In this document: positions 6,616-13,262 of the stretch, one piece after another
Layout of the letters: each line of letters opens with the position of its first letter
How positions within the stretch are numbered: the stretch's first letter is position 1
DNA from: an uncultured Clostridia bacterium
Lineage (GTDB): Bacteria; Bacillota; Clostridia; Lachnospirales; Lachnospiraceae
Assembly: GCA_946405675.1 (NCBI GenBank)
Contig: CAMJIC010000050.1
Span: 1 to 13,262, forward strand
DNA: 13,262 nucleotides
Direction of reading: 5' to 3'
Made by a program: the position numbers and the translations under genes
Notes under the pieces: generated by a model
Told to the model about the DNA's origin: nothing
Databases searched by the model: none
Seen by the model: only the letters and a program-made list of their open reading frames with translations

Positions 6616-7665
6616 TCAGACTGCTCCGAGGATACCGATCAGCGGGATCATCGTACTCAGGAGCACGATCCCGACTGCAATCGTCAGAAATGCCGAAATG
6701 ACCGGCTCGATGGAATCGATCAGGCTGTCCACAGCCTCATCCGCTTCCAGGGAAAAAGAACTGGCAAGCTTCCCAAGCATCTGCTCCGTCTGGCCCGCTT
6801 TGACCGCGGACATAAACAGCCTTGCATAAAGCGGTTCAAACAGCCCTTTGTCATAAATGGCACGTGACAGGCCCACATTGTCTTCCTTCATATGGGTTCT
6901 GACCGCATCCACCTTTGCCCTGGTGACCGGGTCAGAGACAAGCTCCTGCGCAGCCGTGATCGAAGTGTCCACATCCGCTCCGCTGGCCACGAACAGGTGA
7001 AGAACCTGGGTGAAATGTGCCAGCGAAAGCTTGCTGATCGCATCCTTTGCCGGACCGAATTTGGAAAGAAATCCGACAGAGGAAGCATTGTCCGCACCGT
7101 TGCCGCGTACAGTCCGCGCCGTCAGCAGGAGGAAGACGCCGAACACGATCGCAAGGATCAGAGCCACGGTGCCGACTACATAAGCGACTCTCAGATAGAC
7201 ATAGGCCGAAGTGGTCAGCCCGCCTGCCAGGGAACGGTAAACATTCGTAAAGACAGGAAGCACCCTGACCAGAAGAAGCACAAGGATCGCCGCGGTCAGG
7301 ATCAGAAGGATCATCGGATAGTTCACCGCACTCCTCATCTTCCGTGACAGCCGGTCTCTGCTCTCGTAATAATCCGCAAGGCTCTTCAATACGTTCTCGC
7401 TCTTTCCGGTCTTCTCACCGGCAGCGAGCATCTTACATGCATGGGTCGGGAAATATCCGCTCTCCTGCATGGCCGCGGACAGCTGAGGCTGCCCGGTCAG
7501 CATCCGGTTCTGTACAGCCTTCGCGGCATCACGAAAATCGTTCGCAGCAGCATCATCCGCCAGAAGGCCGACTGACTCCTCCGCATCGATTCCTGCGGAG
7601 ATCAGCATGGACATATTCCTGCAGAATATGCTCACGGCCAGATTTCCAAGTTCTTTTACTGCCAT
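6616..7665 (-). CDS. pilC: PilC/GspF-family inner membrane platform protein
   Basis: The polytopic platform protein of type IV pilus and type II secretion machines, which sits in the membrane above the ATPase and passes its motion to the pilins. The 349-residue protein has two GspF repeats: the first at about 10-135 (FCRNMSMLISAGI..., AGEKTGKSENVLKSLADYYE) and the second at about 215-340 (FTQVLHLFVASGADVDTSI..., AVKAGQTEQMLGKL). Three membrane segments are seen at about 116-140, 158-184 and 321-345. It is some 50 residues shorter than PilC of Proteobacteria, lacking the usual N-terminal extension. The ATG at 7665 follows GGAGG (7676-7680). First gene of the operon, 55 nt after the predicted transcription start. 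It could equally be named GspF or ComGB; the PilT partner favours PilC. Confidence 0.9.
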   Translation of the reverse strand: MAVKELGNLAVSIFCRNMSMLISAGIDAEESVGLLADDAAANDFRDAAKAVQNRMLTGQPQLSAAMQESGYFPTHACKMLAAGEKTGKSENVLKSLADYYESRDRLSRKMRSAVNYPMILLILTAAILVLLLVRVLPVFTNVYRSLAGGLTTSAYVYLRVAYVVGTVALILAIVFGVFLLLTARTVRGNGADNASSVGFLSKFGPAKDAISKLSLAHFTQVLHLFVASGADVDTSITAAQELVSDPVTRAKVDAVRTHMKEDNVGLSRAIYDKGLFEPLYARLFMSAVKAGQTEQMLGKLASSFSLEADEAVDSLIDSIEPVISAFLTIAVGIVLLSTMIPLIGILGAV

Positions 7666-7726
7666 CTTCTCTCATCCTCCATCCTTTACGAATCCGTATT
7701 CGCGAGGTGTTTACATATCAGCTTTT

Positions 7727-7755
7727 ATTTTAGCACAATGAGGGCTGACTGTCAC
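7727..7755 (-). promoter_or_regulatory. Sigma-A type promoter of the pil operon
   Basis: On the minus strand GTGACA (-35, 7750-7755) is separated by exactly 17 bp from TAAAAT (-10, 7727-7732), with TGC directly before the -10 making an extended -10 element. Transcription would start near 7720, leaving a leader of about 55 nt before pilC. The promoter lies in the 105-bp gap after the queA stop, so the pil operon is likely a separate unit under the housekeeping sigma factor. Confidence 0.72.
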
Positions 7756-7770
7756 GAACCAATCAAATAT

Positions 7771-8802
7771 TTACAGAATCAACATCGCATCTCCAAAAGA
7801 AAAAAACCTGTACCGCTGCCTTACCGCTTCTTCATAAGCCGCCATGACCTTATCCTTCCCCGCAAATGCCGACACCAGCATGATCAGGGTGGATTCCGGC
7901 AGGTGGAAGTTCGTGATCAGGCCATCCATGACGCGGAACCGGTATCCGGGATAGATGAAGATGCCGGTGTCCATCTCGCCGCTTCTTACCTTCCCGTCTT
8001 CATCCGCCATGGATTCCAGCGTCCTGCAGCTAGTGGTTCCCACCGCGATGACCCGGTGCCCCGAGGCGTGTGTCTCGTTGATCAGACGGGCCGAGTCCTC
8101 CGGGATCATGCAGTGCTCCGTATGCATATGATGCTTCGTGACATCATCGACCTTGACAGGCCGGAATGTGCCGAGGCCTACGTGAAGGGTGAGGGGTGCG
8201 ATCTGTATGCCCTTCGCGCGGATCCTCTTCAGGAGCTCCTCCGTGAAATGAAGCCCTGCCGTAGGCGCGGCCGCCGATCCGTCATACTTCGCGTATACCG
8301 TGTTGTACCTTGTGCGGTCTTCAAGCTTATGTGTGATATAGGGAGGCAGCGGCATCTCTCCCAGCCGGTCAAGGATTTCCTCAAAAACGCCATCATATTC
8401 AAACCGGACATAGCGGTTGCCTTCCTCCACGATGTCTGTCACGACACCGGTCAGGAGACCGCCGCCGAATACGATCCTCGCGCCTGGCCGGCATTTTTTC
8501 CCGGGGCGTACCAGCGTCTCCCAGGTCGCCTCCCGGTTCCGGACACGGTTCAGGAGCAATACCTCAATGGCAGCCCCTGTTCCCTCCTTCTCCCCGATCA
8601 GCCTTGCCGGGATCACCTTTGTGTTATTGATCACCAGGGTGTCGCCCGGCTCCAGGTAATCAGGCACATCACTGAAATGACGATGCCTGATCTCCCCCGT
8701 CTCCCTGTTCAGGTACATCAGCCTTGATGAGGAACGTTCTTCCAGGGGATCCTGGGCGATCAGTTCCTTCGGCAGGTCATAGTAAAAATCAGATGTTTTC
8801 AT
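7771..8802 (-). CDS. queA: S-adenosylmethionine:tRNA ribosyltransferase-isomerase QueA
   Basis: QueA transfers and rearranges the ribosyl group of S-adenosylmethionine onto preQ1 at position 34 of tRNA, giving epoxyqueuosine. The 343-residue length is normal. Family signatures in order: FYYDLPKELIAQ (6-17), SSRLMYLNRETG, GDTLVINNTKVIPARL (about 53-68), AAAPTAGLHFTEELL (about 173-187), LHVGLGTFRPV, the HMHTEHCMIP segment, VGTTSCRTLES and, near the end, FIYPGYRFRVMDGLITNFHLPES. The ATG at 8802 has AGGAGGG (8805-8811) only about 3-4 nt upstream, which is close. A 12-bp perfect hairpin ends 5 nt before that site. It comes after a structured RNA and pheT; no separate queA promoter is evident, so it may depend on read-through from the RNA promoter. 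QueH, the next enzyme, is encoded at 516-1169. Confidence 0.96.
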   Translation of the reverse strand: MKTSDFYYDLPKELIAQDPLEERSSSRLMYLNRETGEIRHRHFSDVPDYLEPGDTLVINNTKVIPARLIGEKEGTGAAIEVLLLNRVRNREATWETLVRPGKKCRPGARIVFGGGLLTGVVTDIVEEGNRYVRFEYDGVFEEILDRLGEMPLPPYITHKLEDRTRYNTVYAKYDGSAAAPTAGLHFTEELLKRIRAKGIQIAPLTLHVGLGTFRPVKVDDVTKHHMHTEHCMIPEDSARLINETHASGHRVIAVGTTSCRTLESMADEDGKVRSGEMDTGIFIYPGYRFRVMDGLITNFHLPESTLIMLVSAFAGKDKVMAAYEEAVRQRYRFFSFGDAMLIL

Positions 8803-8816
8803 TTCCCTCCTAACGC

Positions 8817-8848
8817 CGAAAGAGGACAGCTGTACGTGTCCTCTTTCG
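8817..8848 (-). promoter_or_regulatory. Perfect 12-bp hairpin abutting the queA ribosome binding site
   Basis: cgaaagaggaca (8817-8828) and tgtcctctttcg (8837-8848) form a perfect 12-bp stem with an 8-nt loop. In the queA message the stem ends 5 nt before AGGAGGG. A T-run lies before it on the minus strand and none after it, so it is not a standard terminator of either strand. It could protect the 5' end of queA mRNA after processing or modulate initiation. Confidence 0.7.
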
Positions 8849-8861
8849 AAAAAATCTTTTT

Positions 8862-9066
8862 AAAAGCCCGAAGTGCCGGTGCCCCGCCTTTTGACTCCTA
8901 GCATAAAGCCAGGTGGGTAACCGCAGCATACGCCTCTGCCTTCCGTTCGAAGACGGCCTGACATCGAACGCAGCAATCTAGGGAACCCGTTCAAGTCGAT
9001 GTAGGTTCAAAAATAAACAGAACTGTCGCACACCCCAGGCAGCAAAATCAGGAATCTTGTTTTGAC
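8862..9066 (-). ncRNA. ssrS: Structured non-coding RNA, probably 6S RNA
   Basis: The 262-bp interval between pheT and queA has no ORF but is dense in base pairing and has its own strong promoter. In minus-strand order: a small CUUGU/ACAAG hairpin at the start; a 5' arm at 9028-9043 able to pair with 8873-8888 and close the molecule; a 7-bp stem at 8996-9002 with 8961-8967; a CCGU/ACGG hairpin at 8943-8956; and a perfect 6-bp CCUGGC-UUUAU-GCUAGG hairpin at 8897-8913. The 3' end falls at a T-run near 8862 or 8849. Length (about 200 nt), closing stem and the GGUUACCCACCU...AAAAGGCGGGGC end resemble Firmicutes 6S RNA as I remember it; 6S RNA binds the housekeeping RNA polymerase and lowers transcription in stationary phase. 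A covariance-model search would settle it; another structured RNA or an unusual leader of queA is possible. The 3' end is approximate. Confidence 0.55.
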
Positions 9067-9072
9067 AAGCCC

Positions 9073-9101
9073 ATTATGCCATCTTTACTCTCTTAAGTCA
9101 A
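9073..9101 (-). promoter_or_regulatory. Strong sigma-A promoter for the structured RNA, overlapping the pheT stop
   Basis: Minus strand TTGACT (-35, 9096-9101), a 17-bp spacer and CATAAT (-10, 9073-9078), each 5 of 6 to consensus. The -35 is made of the last codons of pheT (Asp-Leu) and the stop lies in the spacer. A start near 9066 is predicted, about where RNA structure begins. Confidence 0.75.
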
Positions 9102-11505
9102 TATCCAATGTTTTCTTAAGCGATTTCAGGATCTTCGCCACGAAGGAGTCCAGCTTTTCGCCGTTCAGCTCTTCTTCCTTCGGCGTAAAGGTCACAGTGA
9201 ACGCCATCGATTTCTTATTTTCCGGGATCGAACTGCCTTCGTACACATCAAACAGGGCGACATCGGTGATGTACCTGTTCGCGCCGCGGATCGCTTCCTC
9301 CACCATCTCACAGGTGATCCCCTTATCCATCACCAGGGCCAGATCCCGCTTCTCCACAGGATACTTCGGGATCGGTTTGAACTTCACCTGATTGCCATAA
9401 TACGGCTCAAGGAGGCTCAGGTCAAGCTCCATCACGTATGCTTTGGTGCGCAGGCTCAAGGTCTTCATCAGCTCATACCGCACCGTGCCCAGATAACCGA
9501 CGCAAGTCTCCCCGCAATAGATTTCCGCGCACTGATACGGATGCAGGAACGGCTTTTGCGCAGGTTTGTAGGTGAAGGATACCCGGAGGAACTGCGCTGT
9601 CACATCCGCGATCCCTTTCAGGGTGAAGAAGCTCTCATTCGGCCCCCAGATCCCTGCGCACAGTGTCTCTTTTTCATCCGGATAGTCAGCCAGCGGCAGG
9701 GACTTTGGCTGAAAAATGCTTGCGGCCTCAAACAGCCTCCCTTCGATGATCCCCGCTTTTTCATTTCTCTCGATAGCATGCAGCATGCTCGGAGCGAGCG
9801 TCGTGCGCAGGATCGAGAGATCTTCATTGATGGGATTCAGGATCCGGATTGCCTTCCTCTCGGGCGCATCCGCTTCGTACCCCATCAGATCCAGGTCAGC
9901 GGGGCTGAAGAAGGAATAATGCATGGCCTCGTACATGCCCTCCGCGCACAGTCGTTCCTTCAGGGCTTTGACTGTCTTTTGCCGAAGGTTCAGCCCGCCG
10001 GCCGTCACCTGTGCTGTCTGTAGCATCGTCGGCCGGATGTGGTCATATCCGTACATGCGGATGACTTCCTCGGAAATATCCGGGTCATTCTCAATGTCCG
10101 TACGGAACGCGGGAACCAGCAGCTTCAGGGAATCCCCGCAGATTTCAGGCGCAAATCCGAGGTTTTTCATGATCCGGACGATCTCATCAGACGGAACCTC
10201 AATGCCAAGCACCCCATTGACCTTCCTGACCGATACGGTCAGTTCAGAAGGCTCTACGCTGTTGCCGGTATTGGCATCACAATGGGTTTTCGATACCTTC
10301 CCGCAGCCAAGCTCCTCCACCAGGTGCAGGGCTCTCTTCATGGCCATGACTGTCGTGTACTCATCCACGCCCTTCTCAAAACGGGCGCTGGCATCTGTCC
10401 TCTTTCCCAGCGACCTGCTGGTATGCCGGATATTGTCGCGCATGAACTTTGCAGACTCGAACAGGACTGCCTTCGTCGTATCACGGATCTCCGAATTCAG
10501 GCCTCCCATGACACCCGCCAGCGCGACCGGCCCTTCCCCGTCACAGATGCACAGGGTATTCTCGTTCATGACATAGTCCTGCTCATCCAGGGTCGTGATC
10601 ACCTCGTCTTTCTTCGCCCTGCGCACGACGATCCGTCCGCCCCGGATGAAGTCTTCGTCAAATGCATGCATGGGCTGTCCAAGCTCGGTGAGGACATAAT
10701 TCGTAATATCTACGATATTCGATATGGAATTCATACCAACCAGGGCCAGCCTCCTGCGCATCCATGCCGGGGACGGCCCGATCTTCACGTCATATACGTA
10801 GTGCCCGATATAGCGCGGGCAAAGATCCGGATCCTCCACCGTCACGCTGAAGCCTTCCTTTTCCACCTCAGTCGGATGGAAGCTCAGGTCCGGCTCCTTC
10901 AGTTCTTTCCCCAGGACAGCCGCCACCTCACGCGCAATGCCGAAAACGCTCTGGCAGTCCGGGCGGTTTGCGGTGATCGCAATGTCGAACAGCCAGTCAT
11001 CCAGACCGACGATCGGCTTGACATCCGCGCCGACGGGCGCGTCATCCGGGAGCGCAAGCAGGCCGTTATACCCCGCTCCGGGATACAGATCCTCATTCAG
11101 GCCAAGCTCTACGCCGGAGCACAGCATCCCGAAGGATTCATATCCCCGCAGCTTTCCTTTCTTGATGGTCATGACGCCTTCCACGGTGACATGATCCTTT
11201 GCGGTGGCGTAGACCGTAGCGCCCACAAGCGCCAGCGGGAACTTCTTTCCGGCAGCGACATTATCCGCGCCGCAGCACACCTGGAAGGTGCCATGCTCTC
11301 CCGCGTTTACCGTCGTGACATGCAGGTGCGTATCCGGGATCGGCTCGCAGGTTTCCACCAGCCCCACCACCACATTGGAGATATCTTCTCCCGCCTGGTG
11401 CAGCTCTTCCACTTCAAATCCGCAGGAAAACAGCTTTTCCTGAAGCTCCTGCGGTGTTACATCGATGTCTACATATTCTTTCAGCCAGCTGAATGGTGCT
11501 AACAT
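9085..11505 (-). CDS. pheT: Phenylalanine-tRNA ligase beta subunit
   Basis: PheT pairs with PheS in the alpha2-beta2 enzyme that charges tRNA-Phe; the beta chain binds tRNA and edits mischarged Tyr. The 806 residues match the usual bacterial length. Domains seen: opening MLAPFSWLKEYVDID (1-15); an OB-fold EMAP-like tRNA-binding domain about 40-155 ending in KLRGYESFGMLCSGVELGL; the B3/B4 editing region after ITANRPDCQSVFGIAREVAA (about 178-197); B5 in the middle (about 400-475); the catalytic-like core; and a C-terminal FDX-ACB domain starting at PKYPVEKRDLALV (about 712). The ATG at 11505 has GGAGG (11511-11515) 5 nt upstream. It follows pheS by 92 bp and is presumably under the same T-box. 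Its last codons hold the promoter of the next RNA. Confidence 0.97.
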   Translation of the reverse strand: MLAPFSWLKEYVDIDVTPQELQEKLFSCGFEVEELHQAGEDISNVVVGLVETCEPIPDTHLHVTTVNAGEHGTFQVCCGADNVAAGKKFPLALVGATVYATAKDHVTVEGVMTIKKGKLRGYESFGMLCSGVELGLNEDLYPGAGYNGLLALPDDAPVGADVKPIVGLDDWLFDIAITANRPDCQSVFGIAREVAAVLGKELKEPDLSFHPTEVEKEGFSVTVEDPDLCPRYIGHYVYDVKIGPSPAWMRRRLALVGMNSISNIVDITNYVLTELGQPMHAFDEDFIRGGRIVVRRAKKDEVITTLDEQDYVMNENTLCICDGEGPVALAGVMGGLNSEIRDTTKAVLFESAKFMRDNIRHTSRSLGKRTDASARFEKGVDEYTTVMAMKRALHLVEELGCGKVSKTHCDANTGNSVEPSELTVSVRKVNGVLGIEVPSDEIVRIMKNLGFAPEICGDSLKLLVPAFRTDIENDPDISEEVIRMYGYDHIRPTMLQTAQVTAGGLNLRQKTVKALKERLCAEGMYEAMHYSFFSPADLDLMGYEADAPERKAIRILNPINEDLSILRTTLAPSMLHAIERNEKAGIIEGRLFEAASIFQPKSLPLADYPDEKETLCAGIWGPNESFFTLKGIADVTAQFLRVSFTYKPAQKPFLHPYQCAEIYCGETCVGYLGTVRYELMKTLSLRTKAYVMELDLSLLEPYYGNQVKFKPIPKYPVEKRDLALVMDKGITCEMVEEAIRGANRYITDVALFDVYEGSSIPENKKSMAFTVTFTPKEEELNGEKLDSFVAKILKSLKKTLDIDLRE

Positions 11506-11528
11506 TTCTTCCTCCGTATCTGTATACG

Positions 11529-11579
11529 ATTCAGCCCTTAACGAAGAACGCTTGCGTTCTGAGCGAGAGGGGGATGAAT
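11529..11579. repeat. Imperfect 51-bp inverted repeat in the pheS-pheT spacer
   Basis: The arms attcagccc and ggggatgaat pair at the outside and agaacg-cttg-cgttct (11545-11560) forms a perfect 6-bp stem with a 4-nt loop in the middle. No T-run follows, so it is unlikely to terminate transcription between two genes that must be co-expressed. It may be a small dispersed palindromic element or a message-stabilising or processing hairpin. Confidence 0.55.
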
Positions 11580-11597
11580 TCGTTACCTGTTTTATAT

Positions 11598-12641
11598 TTA
11601 TCTGTCACTGATCTGATTCAGCACCCTCAGGTCTGACTCGAAGAGCTGCTTGATGTTATTGATGCCATACTTCAGCATGGCGACCCGCTCGATGCCGATG
11701 CCAAATGCCAGGCCGGAATAGACATCCGGATCGATGCCGCAGTTTTCCAGTACCTTCCGGTTGACGATCCCTGCGCCCAGAACCTCGATCCATCCTGTAT
11801 GCTTGCAGAAGGAGCAGCCTTTCCCTCCGCATTCAAAGCAGCTGACATCCACCTCGACGGATGGCTCCGTAAACGGGAAATAAGACGGACGCAGCCTGGT
11901 TCTTGCATCCGGCCCGAACACCTTCTTGACAAATACATCCAGCATGCCCTGAAGGTCTCCCAGCGTGATTCCCTTGTCGACGACCAGTCCCTCCATCTGG
12001 GAGAACATCGGGCTGTGCGTGGCATCGTCATCTGACCGGAATACCTTGCCTGGGCTCAGGATCTTAATCGGCGGCTTTTCATTTTCCATGACATGGATCT
12101 GGGCTGACGATGTCTGTGTGCGGAGCACAAACTCAGGCGCCAGGTAGAAGGTGTCCTGCATGTCCCGGGCAGGATGGTCCTTGGGCGTATTCAAGGCGGT
12201 GAAGTTATAATAGTCATTCTCCACCTCCGTGCCCTCGAAGATTTCAAAGCCCATGCCGGAAAACACCTCTATAAGCTGATTGCGAACCTGGGTCACCGGA
12301 TGAAGGTTGCCGACCTTGCGGCGCTTCGATGGCATGGTGATGTCGATTCTTTCCCGGTCATACATCATCTCCAGCTCTTTTTCCCGCATCTCCTCATCCA
12401 GGGAATTGAAATAGTCGAGTGCCCAGTTCTTCAGCTCATTGACGCTCTTTCCGAATTCCGCCCTCTGGGAAGGATCCACATCCTTCATGTATTTCATCAG
12501 CTGGCCGACTCTCCCGGTCTTATCCAGAAATGATTTTCTGAGTTCATAGACCTTCTTCGTATCGCTGAGATTGCTGGACTCCGACTTGATCGCCTCCCGG
12601 ACAGAGACAATTCTTTTCCTCAGTTCTTCCAGATTTGTCAT
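11598..12641 (-). CDS. pheS: Phenylalanine-tRNA ligase alpha subunit
   Basis: PheS is the catalytic chain of Phe-tRNA ligase, a class II aminoacyl-tRNA synthetase. From the chosen start it is 347 residues, as usual. Seen in order: N-terminal coiled-coil arm for tRNA (about 1-90); the HPVTQV segment that starts the catalytic domain; class II motif 2 around VFRSDDDATHSPMFSQMEGL; a Cys4 cluster CFECGGKGCSFC that probably binds zinc, common in Firmicutes PheS; and motif 3 GLAFGIGIERVAMLKYGI near the C-terminus. The frame is open to an ATG at 12710, but the added 23 residues (rich in Lys/His) do not belong to the family; ATG 12641, with GAGGA 6 nt upstream, gives the normal MTNLEELRKR start. It is controlled by the T-box leader directly upstream and precedes pheT. 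Confidence 0.97.
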   Translation of the reverse strand: MTNLEELRKRIVSVREAIKSESSNLSDTKKVYELRKSFLDKTGRVGQLMKYMKDVDPSQRAEFGKSVNELKNWALDYFNSLDEEMREKELEMMYDRERIDITMPSKRRKVGNLHPVTQVRNQLIEVFSGMGFEIFEGTEVENDYYNFTALNTPKDHPARDMQDTFYLAPEFVLRTQTSSAQIHVMENEKPPIKILSPGKVFRSDDDATHSPMFSQMEGLVVDKGITLGDLQGMLDVFVKKVFGPDARTRLRPSYFPFTEPSVEVDVSCFECGGKGCSFCKHTGWIEVLGAGIVNRKVLENCGIDPDVYSGLAFGIGIERVAMLKYGINNIKQLFESDLRVLNQISDR

Positions 12642-12736
12642 GCTTTTCCTCTTTTCTTTCCTGTGATGTTTCTTTTCTGTAAAATGAATGAAAATGGCCT
12701 TCCATTTCATTCATCCCATTCTGTGTATGCCTGCGC

Positions 12737-12779
12737 AAAAAGACCCGCCCCGGCAATGCAATCTGCTCCGGGACGGGTC
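12737..12779 (-). terminator. Intrinsic terminator of the pheS T-box leader
   Basis: gacccg-ccccgg (12742-12753) pairs with ccgg-gacgggtc (12768-12779) in a long GC-rich stem, followed on the minus strand by TTTTT (12737-12741). It lies about 40 nt after the T-box sequence and 96 nt before pheS, exactly where a T-box attenuator belongs. Confidence 0.93.
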
Positions 12780-13112
12780 GAAGAGCCTGCTCACAATCAT
12801 AATAACAGACTCCTGAAAACTCGCGGTACCACCCAAATTCAGGATCACATATCGATCGATCAGATCCTGCGCTTTATTCTGTCTGAATACCGACAGCCGC
12901 ATCCGCTTAACCGCAGCAGCGCCGCGTTTTCACGAAAAGCTCCCGTGCTGAAATTCATCCATGGAACTTCTGCCGTTCTCCCAGCCACATAAGGAACAGC
13001 TCTCTTAAAAGGGCTTCCATCGACTACTTACACACGTTCACAGCCATATTCCAGGACGCACATATGCACAGGAAAAAGGACTTCTGTGCTCACAAATGTG
13101 CACACCAAGAAT
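12780..13112 (-). promoter_or_regulatory. tRNA-Phe T-box riboswitch leader of pheST
   Basis: The leader senses uncharged tRNA-Phe and prevents termination when charging falls. The invariant T-box sequence TGGGTGGTACCGCGA is at 12821-12835. Upstream, stem I is clear: AUGGAA (13015-13020) pairs with UUCCAU (12961-12966), topped by a GCUGUUC/GAACGGC stem and preceded by the AGUA of the specifier loop. The specifier codon is read as UUC (Phe) at 12950-12952, followed by the usual A, which fits the pheS target. Two GTGC-rich small hairpins lie at about 13055-13110 before stem I. The 5' limit is set by the predicted transcription start. This accounts for most of the 620-bp stretch above pheS that has no gene. 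Confidence 0.93.
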
Positions 13113-13118
13113 GAAGCG

Positions 13119-13148
13119 ATTGTACATCCGGAAGCACAGCAATGTCAA
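13119..13148 (-). promoter_or_regulatory. Sigma-A promoter of the pheST T-box transcript
   Basis: Minus strand TTGACA (13143-13148, perfect -35), an 18-bp spacer and TACAAT (13119-13124, 5 of 6). Predicted start near 13112, giving a leader of about 470 nt before pheS. Confidence 0.78.
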
Positions 13149-13156
13149 TCAAAAAC

Positions 13157-13170
13157 TGTAACACGTTACA
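13157..13170. promoter_or_regulatory. Small palindrome just upstream of the pheST -35
   Basis: tgtaacacgttaca is a 6-bp inverted repeat with a 2-bp centre, ending 9 bp before the -35 element. The position would suit an activator or repressor site, but it may be chance; a second partial dyad (gttac with gtaac) continues to about 13185. Confidence 0.3.
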
Positions 13171-13262
13171 CCCCGCCAACGTAACTGCCCACTTCCCGGC
13201 TGGTCAGCCTATGGATTGCACGAGGAGGGCATCCGCAGCGTCGGTTCTTAGCGAATGCAAGC
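13171..13262. other. Upstream edge of window, no supported gene
   Basis: On the minus strand one frame is open from the window edge to a TAA at 13166-13168 (about 31 codons, ending REVGSYVGGV). It has no recognisable domain and may be the end of a gene beyond the edge or part of a dispersed repeat. A small ggctg/cagcc dyad lies at about 13198-13209. Nothing firm can be said. Confidence 0.3.

Noticed and set aside
7738..8727. 329-residue open frame on the plus strand
   Set aside because: Antisense mirror of queA; its composition (Arg, Pro, His rich) is typical of shadow frames and it has no ribosome binding site.
8817..8854. Terminator for the RNA or for queA direction
   Set aside because: The stem is perfect but the T-run lies before it on the minus strand and an A-run follows it on the plus strand, the wrong arrangement for either direction.
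10039..11502. 487-residue open frame on the plus strand
   Set aside because: Lies entirely opposite pheT, has no family resemblance and is the expected mirror of a GC-rich coding gene.
12642..12710. 23-residue extension of PheS from ATG 12710
   Set aside because: The extension is Lys/His rich, unlike PheS, and ATG 12641 has its own ribosome binding site and the usual N-terminus.

Overview
The window is bacterial DNA at roughly 53-55% G+C (estimated by eye), with every convincing gene on the minus strand, so transcription runs from high to low coordinates. A Phe-specific T-box leader, strong AGGAGG-type ribosome binding sites, PheS/PheT and QueH typical of Gram-positives, and a Gram-positive style type IV pilus-like cluster point to a Clostridia member, probably Lachnospiraceae-like. 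The taxon is inferred, not proven.

Layout in transcription order: (a) 13262-11500: a promoter and tRNA-Phe T-box leader with an intrinsic terminator control pheS, then pheT after a 92-bp spacer that holds an imperfect inverted repeat. (b) 9101-8805: a strong promoter lying across the pheT stop codon drives a roughly 200-nt structured RNA, best guess 6S RNA; a 12-bp perfect hairpin then sits against the queA ribosome binding site. (c) queA makes epoxyqueuosine. (d) 7755-3668: an extended -10 promoter starts a compact six-gene operon encoding PilC/GspF, four small single-helix membrane proteins (pilin-like, DUF4860-like, VE-helix prepilin-like and GspK/PilX-like in appearance) and a PilT-family ATPase. 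This looks like a minimal type IV pilus or pseudopilus machine. (e) 3667-3378: a repeat-rich spacer with a long hairpin and seven tandem 17-bp units, running into a cytoplasmic GH13 glucosidase gene. (f) 1772-1638: a spacer with a composite palindrome, then dut and queH (the last step of queuosine synthesis) 30 bp apart. (g) 515-303: a spacer of degenerate 20-bp repeats related to the 17-bp repeats, then the 5' end of argH, which runs out of the window.

Most genes are housekeeping: Phe-tRNA charging, queuosine modification (queA and queH on either side of the pilus operon), dUTP clearance and arginine synthesis. The less ordinary content is the single-ATPase pilus-like operon, the structured RNA, and several families of short repeats in the spacers, including ones that create misleading upstream start codons.
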